A stretch of 37,876 nucleotides of DNA, taken from IMG/VR virus record IMGVR_UViG_3300048008_000051, positions 1 to 37,876 of that record; one strand, 5' to 3'. The DNA comes from a virus. The notes beneath the pieces were generated by a model. The model did no database searches. It saw only the letters and a program-made list of their open reading frames with translations, and was not told the DNA's origin. Shown in pieces: positions 6,305-11,495 of the stretch. Position 1 is the first letter of the stretch; every line of letters begins with the position of its first letter. The translations under genes were made by a program, and so were the position numbers.

Positions 6305-6922
6305 TTATTCTCCCATAATTACTGCTGCTACATGATACTTAGAGACAGCATCACCAGTTGGCAAGGACTTATTTATGCCGCCCTTCTCAGCTACATAGTT
6401 GCACCATGTATTCCACCAATACTCAGCACCCTTGCGGCGGCATAGCTTGACGTAGTTGCGGATCTTGCTACGGCGTAGCTCAGGCTTGACCTTCTTGTTC
6501 AAGAGCAGGGCAGTCTCAGGCAAGCCAAGCATACGGATGTTATGACGATCAAGGCAAGCCACCTCAAAGCCACACATCTGTGCAATGAAGCCAGCCTTCA
6601 CCATGCCTATAGAGGGTATAGACACAAAGAGATCCACTGCCTCTTGCGCACCATCTATAGTGTCCTTGCCATGTAGCTCAGCTATGGCGTTGATCTCTGC
6701 ATGTAAGCGCTGGGCGTTAGCCTTAGCGTACTCTATGCCCAGCGCCTTAGTGGATGACACCCACTTAGACTGTACACCCTCAGCCTTGATGGACACACGC
6801 TGTTGTATGACACGGGAGATAGGCATGTTGATGGTGCATAAAGTGAATTCAACTATGTCATACAACCCATCAGGTGTAGACATGGCGTGTTGTGTGATTA
6901 ATGTGCAGTCACGTTGATACAT
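6305..6922 (-). CDS. Helix-hairpin-helix (HhH-GPD-like) DNA repair or modification protein
   Basis: The 205-residue product contains IPSIGMVKAGFI at about residues 101-112, an HhH motif, followed by CLDRHNIRMLGL, which matches the V-D-x-H-x-x-R segment carrying the catalytic Asp of HhH-GPD DNA glycosylases. The lysine of bifunctional enzymes (EndoIII Lys120) is not in register, so a monofunctional glycosylase is more likely than an AP lyase. No iron-sulfur cysteine cluster is seen. The C-terminal half is basic (KKVKPELRRSKIRNYVKLC). A palindromic repeat lies 26 bp upstream of its start and a GGAG Shine-Dalgarno precedes the ATG. Substrate unknown. Confidence 0.65.
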   Translation of the reverse strand: MYQRDCTLITQHAMSTPDGLYDIVEFTLCTINMPISRVIQQRVSIKAEGVQSKWVSSTKALGIEYAKANAQRLHAEINAIAELHGKDTIDGAQEAVDLFVSIPSIGMVKAGFIAQMCGFEVACLDRHNIRMLGLPETALLLNKKVKPELRRSKIRNYVKLCRRKGAEYWWNTWCNYVAEKGGINKSLPTGDAVSKYHVAAVIMGE

Positions 6923-6940
6923 TGTGAAGTCTCCTATAAG

Positions 6941-6975
6941 TTTTAGTCACGGACGATCCGAGAGTAGGGTTTCAG
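6941..6975 (-). repeat. Palindromic repeat copy B (short-spacing type)
   Basis: The core CGGACGATCCG is at 6950-6960 with the shared flanks TTTAGTC and GAGTAGGGTTTCAG. It lies 26 bp upstream of the start codon at 6922 and covers the stop of the gene before it. Confidence 0.78.
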
Positions 6976-7195
6976 CATTTATGTTAGCCTTGATGATAGC
7001 ATCCATATCTTCAATAGCTTTGTCAATCTCATTTCTTTTGTACTTAACGCCACTAATCTCACCAGCCTTAGCCATCAGCTTAGTCTTTGTAATGTTACGG
7101 GCAGGCTTAAGCCCTATGCGTACCATCTTAAGCGCTGCCTTAACGAAGATCGCTTGTACTTCAGGGCGTCCAGGGTTTTCAATAACGTATGACAT
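6947..7195 (-). CDS. Small basic hypothetical protein, 82 aa
   Basis: The product starts MSYVIENPGRPEVQAIFVKA, is basic in the middle (LKPARNITKTKLMAKAG) and helical at the end. The last four codons (SDRP) and the stop at 6947-6949 are within a copy of the palindromic repeat, so the repeat serves both as coding end and as the upstream region of the next gene. No family recognised. Confidence 0.7.
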   Translation of the reverse strand: MSYVIENPGRPEVQAIFVKAALKMVRIGLKPARNITKTKLMAKAGEISGVKYKRNEIDKAIEDMDAIIKANINAETLLSDRP

Positions 7196-7199
7196 GTGC

Positions 7200-7397
7200 T
7201 TACCTCTCTACTATACGGGATGACTTGAAGTCATTATCTATATGAACAAACTTAACTGTACCATCTATGCCATCATCATCATAGACATGCTCTTCGAACA
7301 AACGAAACGACTCAGCTGCATCCTCTGTGCCTACCTCATCCACATAGGTAGTATGCTCACCATCGTTATATACGAGTACGATAACTTGTATTAACAT
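7200..7397 (-). CDS. Small acidic hypothetical protein, 65 aa
   Basis: The product begins MLIQVIVLVYNDGEHTTYVD, with a strand-helix-strand pattern (EDAAESFRLFEEHVYDDDG then VKFVHIDNDF). Such a small ferredoxin-like fold is plausible but unproven. A palindromic repeat lies 25 bp upstream of its ATG, and AGGAA serves as ribosome binding site. This is the first gene after the repeat copy at 7422-7436. Confidence 0.65.
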   Translation of the reverse strand: MLIQVIVLVYNDGEHTTYVDEVGTEDAAESFRLFEEHVYDDDGIDGTVKFVHIDNDFKSSRIVER

Positions 7398-7400
7398 GTG

Positions 7401-7592
7401 TTATTCCTTTCTAGGTTTAGTCTCGGACGATCCGAGGGTAGAAACTGAAACGCTATCAATCTCTTGCGTATATATAGAAGACCCCATAGCAGAACGATTG
7501 TCAACACCCCATTTTGAGGTGCTGAACCATTGCGATGCGTGATGCCATAGATACTTGTCAGGCCTAAGCCTCGTGCGCTTGCGCTTAGACAT
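7401..7592 (-). CDS. Hypothetical protein, 63 aa, C-terminus encoded by the repeat
   Basis: The start MSKRKRTRLRPDKYLWHHAS at 7592 is preferred because an upstream ATG at 7655 would overlap the membrane-protein gene by 58 bp. The N-terminus is very basic. The final residues SVSTLGSSETKPRKE are read from the 36-bp repeat at 7415-7450, so the coding end, repeat and the next ribosome binding site all overlap. The repeat may have been inserted into the gene end. Whether the protein is functional is uncertain. Confidence 0.5.
   Translation of the reverse strand: MSKRKRTRLRPDKYLWHHASQWFSTSKWGVDNRSAMGSSIYTQEIDSVSVSTLGSSETKPRKE
7415..7450 (-). repeat. Palindromic repeat copy C (36 bp, short-spacing type)
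   Basis: The palindrome CTCGGACGATCCGAG is at 7422-7436 and is followed by GGTAGAAACTGAAA. All 36 bp match copy D except two central bases. It lies 25 bp upstream of the start at 7397. Confidence 0.85.
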
Positions 7593-7597
7593 GTATC

Positions 7598-7720
7598 TCA
7601 CAGCAAGCCCTGCCCTACCGCATAGCCAAAGAAATAGCCTAAGCCTATCAGGCATAGCACGTTGAGCGTCATTGTTATTTTAAAGATTAGATTATATCGT
7701 TGTTCTCTTTTGCGTGTCAT
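7598..7720 (-). CDS. Small single-span membrane protein, 40 aa
   Basis: The product starts MTRKREQRYNLIFKITMTLN, a basic N-terminus, followed by one transmembrane helix (VLCLIGLGYFFGYAVGQGLL). The start at 7720 has AGGAAC about 7 bases upstream and a palindromic repeat 25 bp upstream. A longer reading from 7882 would have to pass through the terminator and the upstream gene and is not credible. Charge distribution suggests an N-in orientation. It could be an early membrane-acting peptide; function unknown. Confidence 0.6.
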   Translation of the reverse strand: MTRKREQRYNLIFKITMTLNVLCLIGLGYFFGYAVGQGLL

Positions 7721-7737
7721 TACGTTGTTCCTTTGTG

Positions 7738-7773
7738 GTTTAGTCTCGGACAGTCCGAGGGTAGAAACTGAAA
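7738..7773 (-). repeat. Palindromic repeat copy D (36 bp, perfect palindrome)
   Basis: CTCGGACAGTCCGAG at 7745-7759 is a perfect 15-bp dyad with one central base. It lies 25 bp upstream of the start at 7720 and immediately after the leftward terminator, as expected for a control element of the next transcription unit. Confidence 0.87.
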
Positions 7774-7801
7774 AGCAAAGAGGCTTCCCGAAGGAAGCCC
7801 C
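7771..7801 (-). terminator. Rho-independent terminator after the first leftward gene
   Basis: Read leftward, GGGGCTTCC and GGAAGCCTC pair over nine positions (one G-U) around a UUCG tetraloop, followed by TTTGCTTTT. It lies 14 bp after the stop of the 178-residue gene, so that gene is likely a separate transcription unit. Confidence 0.88.
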
Positions 7802-7814
7802 TGCCCTGCCCCGC

Positions 7815-8351
7815 TTAGGCTGAGGCCTTGGCTGCGGCGTTGAAGGCCTTGCGGAATGCGGCGACGGTGATGCCAGCTTCACTCAGCTGCTGCATAACCG
7901 CTTGAGCCATTGCCTCAGGTGTCACTTGCTCAGGCTGTGCCTCTGCAGGCTTGGCCTTGCCTTTGGATGTGTTACCTGCAGCGCTTGCCTTCTTGACCCG
8001 TTTCCGAACCGCTGAAGCGCCGAGTGAATTAAGTTCACCGTTTTTGTTTAGCTTCGCTACCTTGTCCCAGTTAGAGGCAACGAACATGGCGTCATTACGA
8101 TCTTGCATAGACCGCTTACCTAAAGGTGTAGCTTTGATAGCAGCACCGTATTGCTTATCGCTTTTGTATACGCTGCGGAGTGTGAGCAGCCATTCGCCAA
8201 TGTCACGGGTTTGCAAGAGCACAAGCTCAGCTGTGTCATCACGCTTGTCGAACATGTGAGCTACATGGTCACAGGCTTGGCTGAATGTGTGGGTCTGACC
8301 GTCGAATGTGACCGTTGCGTCGATGTGTGATTTTGCGATTGCGTTTGTCAT
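7815..8351 (-). CDS. Head gene of the leftward region, putative DNA-binding or regulatory protein, 178 aa
   Basis: The start MTNAIAKSHIDATVTFDGQT at 8351 has AGGAA upstream; an ATG at 8396 is possible but lacks this. Residues 40-115 appear to be a compact helical domain (TRDIGEWLLTLRSVYKSDKQ, then LNSLGASAVRKRVKKA with an HTH-like look). A Lys/Ala/Pro linker leads to a C-terminal helix (EAMAQAVMQQLSEAGITVAA). The basic segments suggest DNA or RNA binding. It is the gene nearest the control region and has its own promoter candidate, palindrome copy and terminator, as expected of a regulator or an abundant early DNA-binding protein. No family recognised. Confidence 0.6.
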   Translation of the reverse strand: MTNAIAKSHIDATVTFDGQTHTFSQACDHVAHMFDKRDDTAELVLLQTRDIGEWLLTLRSVYKSDKQYGAAIKATPLGKRSMQDRNDAMFVASNWDKVAKLNKNGELNSLGASAVRKRVKKASAAGNTSKGKAKPAEAQPEQVTPEAMAQAVMQQLSEAGITVAAFRKAFNAAAKASA

Positions 8352-8398
8352 TTGGGTATTCCTTTCGGGTTGTGGCATGATTGCCGGTTGATGCATTC

Positions 8399-8427
8399 AA
8401 ATTGACCGATAACGCCGAGACTGTCAA
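8399..8427 (-). promoter_or_regulatory. Candidate leftward sigma70-type promoter
   Basis: Read leftward, a perfect TTGACA (8422-8427) is followed after 17 bases by CAATTT (8399-8404). The -35 is ideal but the -10 is weak (two to three matches), so an activator may be needed. It would start transcription about 40 bp before the 178-residue gene; palindrome copy E is just upstream. Confidence 0.45.
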
Positions 8428-8456
8428 ACGCTTTTTTTACCCCTTTAGGGGTAGAT

Positions 8457-8490
8457 CTTAGTATCGGACTGTCCGAGGGTAGGAATTAGG
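8457..8490 (-). repeat. Palindromic repeat copy E (long-spacing type)
   Basis: The core TCGGACTGTCCGA at 8464-8476 is followed by GGGTAGGAATTAG. It lies 112 bp upstream of the start at 8351 and about 37 bp upstream of the candidate leftward promoter. Confidence 0.8.
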
Positions 8491-8800
8491 GCAAAACGAA
8501 TCACTTTGACCGAGTGGAACGAATTAGCAACATTGCCTCGTGTGATGCGCCTGAGTGCCTGCATGATGTGCCTGCCTGGGTGTGATGCGTGAGTAGGTGT
8601 GCATCAGGCGTGATGGGGTGGGGGTGTGCTTGTGTGCAAGTGCTACAGGGGGGTGTGGGTATTACATGCATGAATGCCTGCATTGTGCACGTGTGCGTGT
8701 AAGTCCGTGTAAACATGGGAAAAAGCGCTGCGTGACATACTCAATAACTATAAAAAGCATTACATTCCAACGACATAGCCTTGCATGATGCACGCAAACG
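8490..8800. other. Non-coding GT-rich control region with possible G-quadruplex
   Basis: The top strand is rich in GTG and TGC words and contains short direct repeats (GTGTGATGCG twice near 8540 and 8580; TGCCTGCAT twice). G-runs at 8615-8618, 8620-8624, 8648-8653 and 8657-8659 could form a quadruplex whose long middle loop contains the hairpin CTTG-TGTG-CAAG. Frames here on either strand give repetitive Cys/His/Thr peptides and are not credible genes. A replication origin or regulatory role is possible but unproven. Confidence 0.45.
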
Positions 8801-8806
8801 CACCTA

Positions 8807-8843
8807 CCCCCGCCTGAGTAGGGGGGCGCATGGGCCACCCCCC
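8807..8843. promoter_or_regulatory. Mutually exclusive C-run/G-run/C-run hairpins
   Basis: CCCCC (8807-8811), GGGGGG (8821-8826) and CCCCCC (8838-8843) are spaced so the central G-run can pair with either C-run, not both. This is an attenuator-like or strand-switch arrangement. No U-tract follows, so a simple terminator is not supported. Confidence 0.45.
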
Positions 8844-8852
8844 ACCTATACG

Positions 8853-8864
8853 ATATACGTATAT
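8853..8864. repeat. 12-bp perfect palindrome ATATACGTATAT
   Basis: A perfect palindrome lies 9 bp after the C/G-run structure in the control region. It could be a protein-binding site; nothing more can be said. Confidence 0.4.
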
Positions 8865-8951
8865 GTACTCTGCAACACACGGGGATTTTGAAACGCCCTA
8901 TATGTACACCTACACGCACAACCTCTGTCGTATACCTCTCTAAAGAAAGAC

Positions 8952-8977
8952 GTTACATTGTAACACTAGTATAGTGT
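8952..8977. promoter_or_regulatory. Two adjacent perfect dyads
   Basis: GTTAC-ATT-GTAAC (8952-8964) is followed with a two-base overlap by ACACTA-GTA-TAGTGT (8963-8977). Both are perfect odd-length dyads of the size used by small HTH dimers. They lie about 55 bp before the first rightward promoter candidate. Confidence 0.45.
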
Positions 8978-9030
8978 GTGCTTATTGCAACACTTCTAAA
9001 CTATCTTACCTCGACTACAGATTTATGGGC

Positions 9031-9059
9031 TTGACAAGTACCCCCTTTTTATGTACAAC
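9031..9059 (+). promoter_or_regulatory. Rightward promoter candidate 1
   Basis: TTGACA (9031-9036), a 17-base spacer and TACAAC (9054-9059, four of six) form a reasonable sigma70-type promoter pointing at the late genes. The spacer contains C and T runs. Confidence 0.5.
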
Positions 9060-9077
9060 TGTGGGGGTAAGGGGGCT

Positions 9078-9230
9078 TAGTTAAACTATAAAGTAATAAA
9101 ACTTAGATATAGTATAACTATAATAGTTTGAACTTAAGAAAATAGCTTGACACAATAGTTAAACTATACTATCATTACTTAATAAGTAGTTTAAACTTAG
9201 ATATAGTTAGAACTACATAGTTATACTATA
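9078..9230 (+). repeat. Array of six TAGTT-NN-AACT dyads
   Basis: Copies at 9078-9090, 9124-9136, 9156-9168, 9187-9199, 9204-9216 and 9218-9230 follow TAGTT-NN-[AT]ACT-N-[AC]. The copies at 9078 and 9156 are identical (TAGTTAAACTATA). In addition AAACTTAGATATAGT occurs twice (9099-9113, 9193-9207). The array covers the rightward promoter and looks like an operator or iteron cluster. Confidence 0.72.
9147..9175 (+). promoter_or_regulatory. Main rightward (late) promoter
   Basis: TTGACA (9147-9152), a 17-base spacer and TATCAT (9170-9175, five of six) give a strong sigma70-type promoter. One dyad of the array (9156-9168) sits inside the spacer, so a bound protein would directly block or remodel it. 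Confidence 0.72.
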
Positions 9231-9278
9231 ACACATATAACTATTAACACTTGTATCGTAATAAAGTACTTGACACCC

Positions 9279-9539
9279 ATGCAAAAAAGAGTAAAACTAT
9301 ATGCATCAGAAGATGTATTAACTGAGTTCTATTTAGCTTTAGCTGATAATGACTCCCGTAGATTACGTCAAGTACACATTCCTAAGTCTGACGTATTCTA
9401 TGTCCGTACTGCTATTCATAACGATACAGGTGTGTGGTACACACTTGACCACGTAGAACGAGCGATGTACTTAGAGGGTCACTTAAGTCGGAATGAAGTG
9501 TTAGATCCAGATAGAGAGCGAGAGTATTGCCGTGGCTAA
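9279..9539 (+). CDS. First rightward gene, hypothetical protein, about 86 aa
   Basis: ATG 9279 gives MQKRVKLYASEDVLTEFYLA; an in-frame TTG at 9270 would add three residues. Neither has a clear Shine-Dalgarno. The middle part YVRTAIHNDTGVWYTLDHVE followed by RAMYLEGHL is a pattern I recall in marine phage genomes next to lysis genes, without a known function. It overlaps the following GTG start by 8 bp. A third TTGACA (9270-9275) overlaps the start and might be part of another promoter. Confidence 0.7.
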   Translation: MQKRVKLYASEDVLTEFYLALADNDSRRLRQVHIPKSDVFYVRTAIHNDTGVWYTLDHVERAMYLEGHLSRNEVLDPDREREYCRG

Positions 9540-9777
9540 GACAGTATTAGACGATTGGAAGGTACTACCCAGGCTTATGATGCTTGCGGTTACTGTATTG
9601 ACTTACCAAGCAGTGCATTGGTTTATGTCACTGCCAGATCCAAGTGTAGCACAGTCAGGACTTGTATCAGTCTGTATGGGTGCTTTAACTGGTTGCTTTG
9701 GCATCTGGATGGGCAAAGAGTCTAAGACTACTGTAACCCCTACACGTGTAGTACACGAGGAGAGTTATAACAAATGA
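9532..9777 (+). CDS. Two-span membrane protein, possible antiholin or second holin, 81 aa
   Basis: The start is GTG (MAKTVLDDWKVLPRLMMLAV). Two transmembrane helices are visible: about residues 13-33 (LPRLMMLAVTVLTYQAVHWF) and 42-60 (GLVSVCMGALTGCFGIWMG), with a hydrophilic C-terminus. Size and topology fit class II holins or antiholins. It is directly upstream of and overlaps by 4 bp a GTA-type holin, then an endolysin, so a lysis role is likely by context. Confidence 0.65.
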   Translation: MAKTVLDDWKVLPRLMMLAVTVLTYQAVHWFMSLPDPSVAQSGLVSVCMGALTGCFGIWMGKESKTTVTPTRVVHEESYNK

Positions 9778-10130
9778 TAGGTCAGATCATAGGTGCAGTA
9801 GGTGGCTTAGCTTCGTCTTACTTAGATGGTAAGGTAGCAGTACAGAAGGCTAACGCAGAGATCCGTGTAAAGCAAGCCACAGGTGAGCTTGACTGGGACA
9901 TAGCTGCAATGAACAGCACTCAGAATAGCTGGAAGGATGAGTGGATTACTTTACTGTTTAGTATCCCTCTTATCTTAGCTTTCTGTGGTGAGTGGGGTAA
10001 CCAGATAGTACAAGCTGGGTTTACTGCTCTTGAGTCTATGCCTACGTGGTATCAGTACTCACTTGGTGGTATCGTTAGTGCTAGCATTGGTATGAGATCC
10101 GTATCTAAATTCTTTACAGGTAGAAAGTAA
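9774..10130 (+). CDS. Holin, GTA 3-TM type
   Basis: The 118-residue product has an N-terminal hydrophobic segment (MIGQIIGAVGGLASSYLDGK), the motif SWKDEWITLLFSIPLILAF and a third helix (LGGIVSASIGMRSVSKF). This matches the 'holin of 3TMs' family (GTA_holin_3TM) known from Rhodobacter-type gene transfer agents and alphaproteobacterial phages. It would form inner-membrane holes to release the endolysin encoded next. A strong GGAGAG Shine-Dalgarno lies before the ATG. Confidence 0.85.
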   Translation: MIGQIIGAVGGLASSYLDGKVAVQKANAEIRVKQATGELDWDIAAMNSTQNSWKDEWITLLFSIPLILAFCGEWGNQIVQAGFTALESMPTWYQYSLGGIVSASIGMRSVSKFFTGRK

Positions 10131-10131
10131 C

Positions 10132-10584
10132 ATGGCATATAAACTATCAAGTCGTAGCTTAGCTAAGATGGATGGCGTAGATGATAGTCTCGTGTCTGTA
10201 GTTAAACGAGCTATTGAACTAACCAAGGTAGACTTTGGGGTTATCTATGGTCTACGTACAGTAGAAGAGCAAGAGAAGCTTGTAGCTGCAGGTAAGTCTC
10301 AGACTATGAAGTCTAAGCACCTAGAGGGCCGTGCAGTAGACCTTATGGCTTACGTGGATGGCAAGGGTTGCTGGGAGTTGAATGTATACGATGACCTCTG
10401 TGATGCAATGAAAGAGGCAGCTAAGGAACTTGGTGTAGCTATCAAGTGGGGTGCAGCTTGGTCAGAGGGTGACATCCGTACTTATGAAGGTACGGCTGAG
10501 GATGCTATGATGGCATACGTAGATTTACGCCGTAGTCAAGGGCGCAGACCCTTTATTGATGGCCCTCATTTTGAGTTGATGTAG
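10132..10584 (+). CDS. Endolysin, M15 family L-alanyl-D-glutamate (VanY-like) peptidase
   Basis: The 150-residue product has the M15 signature SKHLEGRAVDLM with zinc ligands His63 and Asp70, and the C-terminal GPHFEL with His146. The segment YGLRTVEEQEKLVAAGKSQT is also typical. These enzymes cut peptide cross-links of peptidoglycan. There is no signal peptide, so export depends on the holin encoded 2 bp upstream. Length is normal for a single-domain enzyme. Confidence 0.92.
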   Translation: MAYKLSSRSLAKMDGVDDSLVSVVKRAIELTKVDFGVIYGLRTVEEQEKLVAAGKSQTMKSKHLEGRAVDLMAYVDGKGCWELNVYDDLCDAMKEAAKELGVAIKWGAAWSEGDIRTYEGTAEDAMMAYVDLRRSQGRRPFIDGPHFELM

Positions 10585-10586
10585 AT

Positions 10587-10871
10587 ATGGCGACAACTAA
10601 AGACGTAGAGCGTTTACCTAGTGGTAAGTTGAAGTACCGGGGTGAGACATACCCTGGGTACAACAAACCTAAGAAGACTCCAGGTGGGTCTAAGAAGAGT
10701 GCTGTCTTGGCTAAGAAGGGTGACCAAGTAAAGGTTGTACGGTTCGGTGACCCTAACATGTCTATCAAGAAGGACAACCCAGAGCGCCGTAAGAACTTCA
10801 GAGCTAGACACAGTTGTGATACAGCTACAGATAAGTTCACTGCACGTTACTGGTCATGTAAGGCTTGGTAG
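10587..10871 (+). CDS. Small basic phage protein with RFGDPNM motif, 94 aa
   Basis: The product contains VVRFGDPNMSIKKDNPERRK and NFRARHSCDTATDKFTARYW plus SCKAW. This combination is one I recall from a conserved family in marine and other phages, placed next to packaging or capsid genes, with no established function. The two cysteines and basic residues might form a nucleic-acid-binding fold. The N-terminus is Lys/Gly/Pro-rich. Start ATG lies 2 bp after the endolysin stop. Confidence 0.78.
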   Translation: MATTKDVERLPSGKLKYRGETYPGYNKPKKTPGGSKKSAVLAKKGDQVKVVRFGDPNMSIKKDNPERRKNFRARHSCDTATDKFTARYWSCKAW

Positions 10872-10872
10872 G

Positions 10873-11061
10873 GTGTGGTTAGCTATAGTAATGGTTTGTA
10901 ATAACCCTAGTGTATCTTCGTGTGAGGTGTTCGTTAACACCCAGCGCATGTACAACTACGAAAGTAAGTGCAGAGAAGAAGTTGCTGAGGTGTCTAACTA
11001 TTACATTAGGATGGGTTCTTACACTAAAGGCTCATGCGTTAAGATGGGAGAGGAAGCCTAA
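10873..11061 (+). CDS. Small Cys-containing protein with hydrophobic N-terminus, 62 aa
   Basis: A GTG at 10873 gives MWLAIVMVCNNPSVSSCEVF; an ATG at 10891 would remove the hydrophobic start. The preceding AAGG and short spacing favour the GTG. The rest contains two further cysteines (KCREEV, KGSCVKMGEE). With the GTG start it resembles a small exported protein with a minimal signal sequence. It overlaps the next gene by 1 bp (TAATG). Function unknown. Confidence 0.5.
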   Translation: MWLAIVMVCNNPSVSSCEVFVNTQRMYNYESKCREEVAEVSNYYIRMGSYTKGSCVKMGEEA

Positions 11062-11243
11062 TGGCTAAGTCTAAGTCAACAGTTAATGCTGCAGGTAACT
11101 ACACTAAGCCTACTATGCGTAAGAACCTCGTAGCTAAAGTAAAAGCTGGTAGTAAGGGCGGTAAGCCTGGACAGTGGTCAGCACGTAAGGCTCAGATGGT
11201 AGCTAAGCAGTACAAAGCTAAGGGTGGAGGCTATAAGTCGTAA
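11061..11243 (+). CDS. Small very basic phage protein, 60 aa
   Basis: The product is Lys/Gly/Ala-rich: MAKSKSTVNAAGNYTKPTMR and GSKGGKPGQWSARKAQMVAK, ending YKAKGGGYKS. I recall the same pattern (AAGNYTKPxMRK, KPGQWSARKAQ) from many marine phages, where it appears near packaging genes. It is probably a DNA-associated or virion-packaged small protein; function is not established. One-base overlaps link it to both neighbours. Confidence 0.75.
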   Translation: MAKSKSTVNAAGNYTKPTMRKNLVAKVKAGSKGGKPGQWSARKAQMVAKQYKAKGGGYKS

Positions 11244-11491
11244 TGAAAGCACCACAGAAATCACTTAAGAAGTGGGGCGATGAGAAGTGGGGTACTAAGT
11301 CAGGTAAGCCCTCTACTCAAGGTAAGAAAGCTACAGGTGAGCGTTACCTCCCTAAGAAAGCTAGAGATGCCTTAACCCCTGCTGAGTATAAAGCTACAAG
11401 TGCTGCCAAGCGTAAAGGTACTAAGGCAGGTAAACAATTTGTAGCTCAGCCAAAGAAGATAGCTAAGAAGACAGCCAAGTACAGAAAGTGA
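11243..11491 (+). CDS. DUF5872-like basic protein, 82 aa
   Basis: The N-terminal pattern SLKKWGDEKWGTKSGKPSTQ, then GERYLPKKARDALTPAEYKA and KRKGTKAGKQFVAQPKK, fits what I recall of the DUF5872 family, found in phages and large algal viruses. It is extremely Lys-rich and probably binds DNA. No enzymatic motif is visible. It is coupled to the preceding basic gene. Confidence 0.72.
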   Translation: MKAPQKSLKKWGDEKWGTKSGKPSTQGKKATGERYLPKKARDALTPAEYKATSAAKRKGTKAGKQFVAQPKKIAKKTAKYRK

Positions 11492-11495
11492 TACT

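Noticed and set aside
7721-7882. Extended N-terminus of the 40-residue membrane protein (94-codon version)
   Set aside because: It would run through the terminator and the repeat element and overlap the upstream gene; the start at 7720 has a good ribosome binding site.
8432-8452. ACCCC-TTTA-GGGGT hairpin next to a T-run
   Set aside because: The T-run is on the 5' side for rightward transcription and becomes an A-run for leftward, so it does not qualify as an intrinsic terminator in either direction.
8501-8919. Open frames on both strands in the control region (8501-8716, 8597-8788, 8662-8919)
   Set aside because: They translate GT/AC-rich low-complexity DNA into repetitive Thr/His/Cys or Cys/Gly peptides and have no coupling or credible ribosome binding site.
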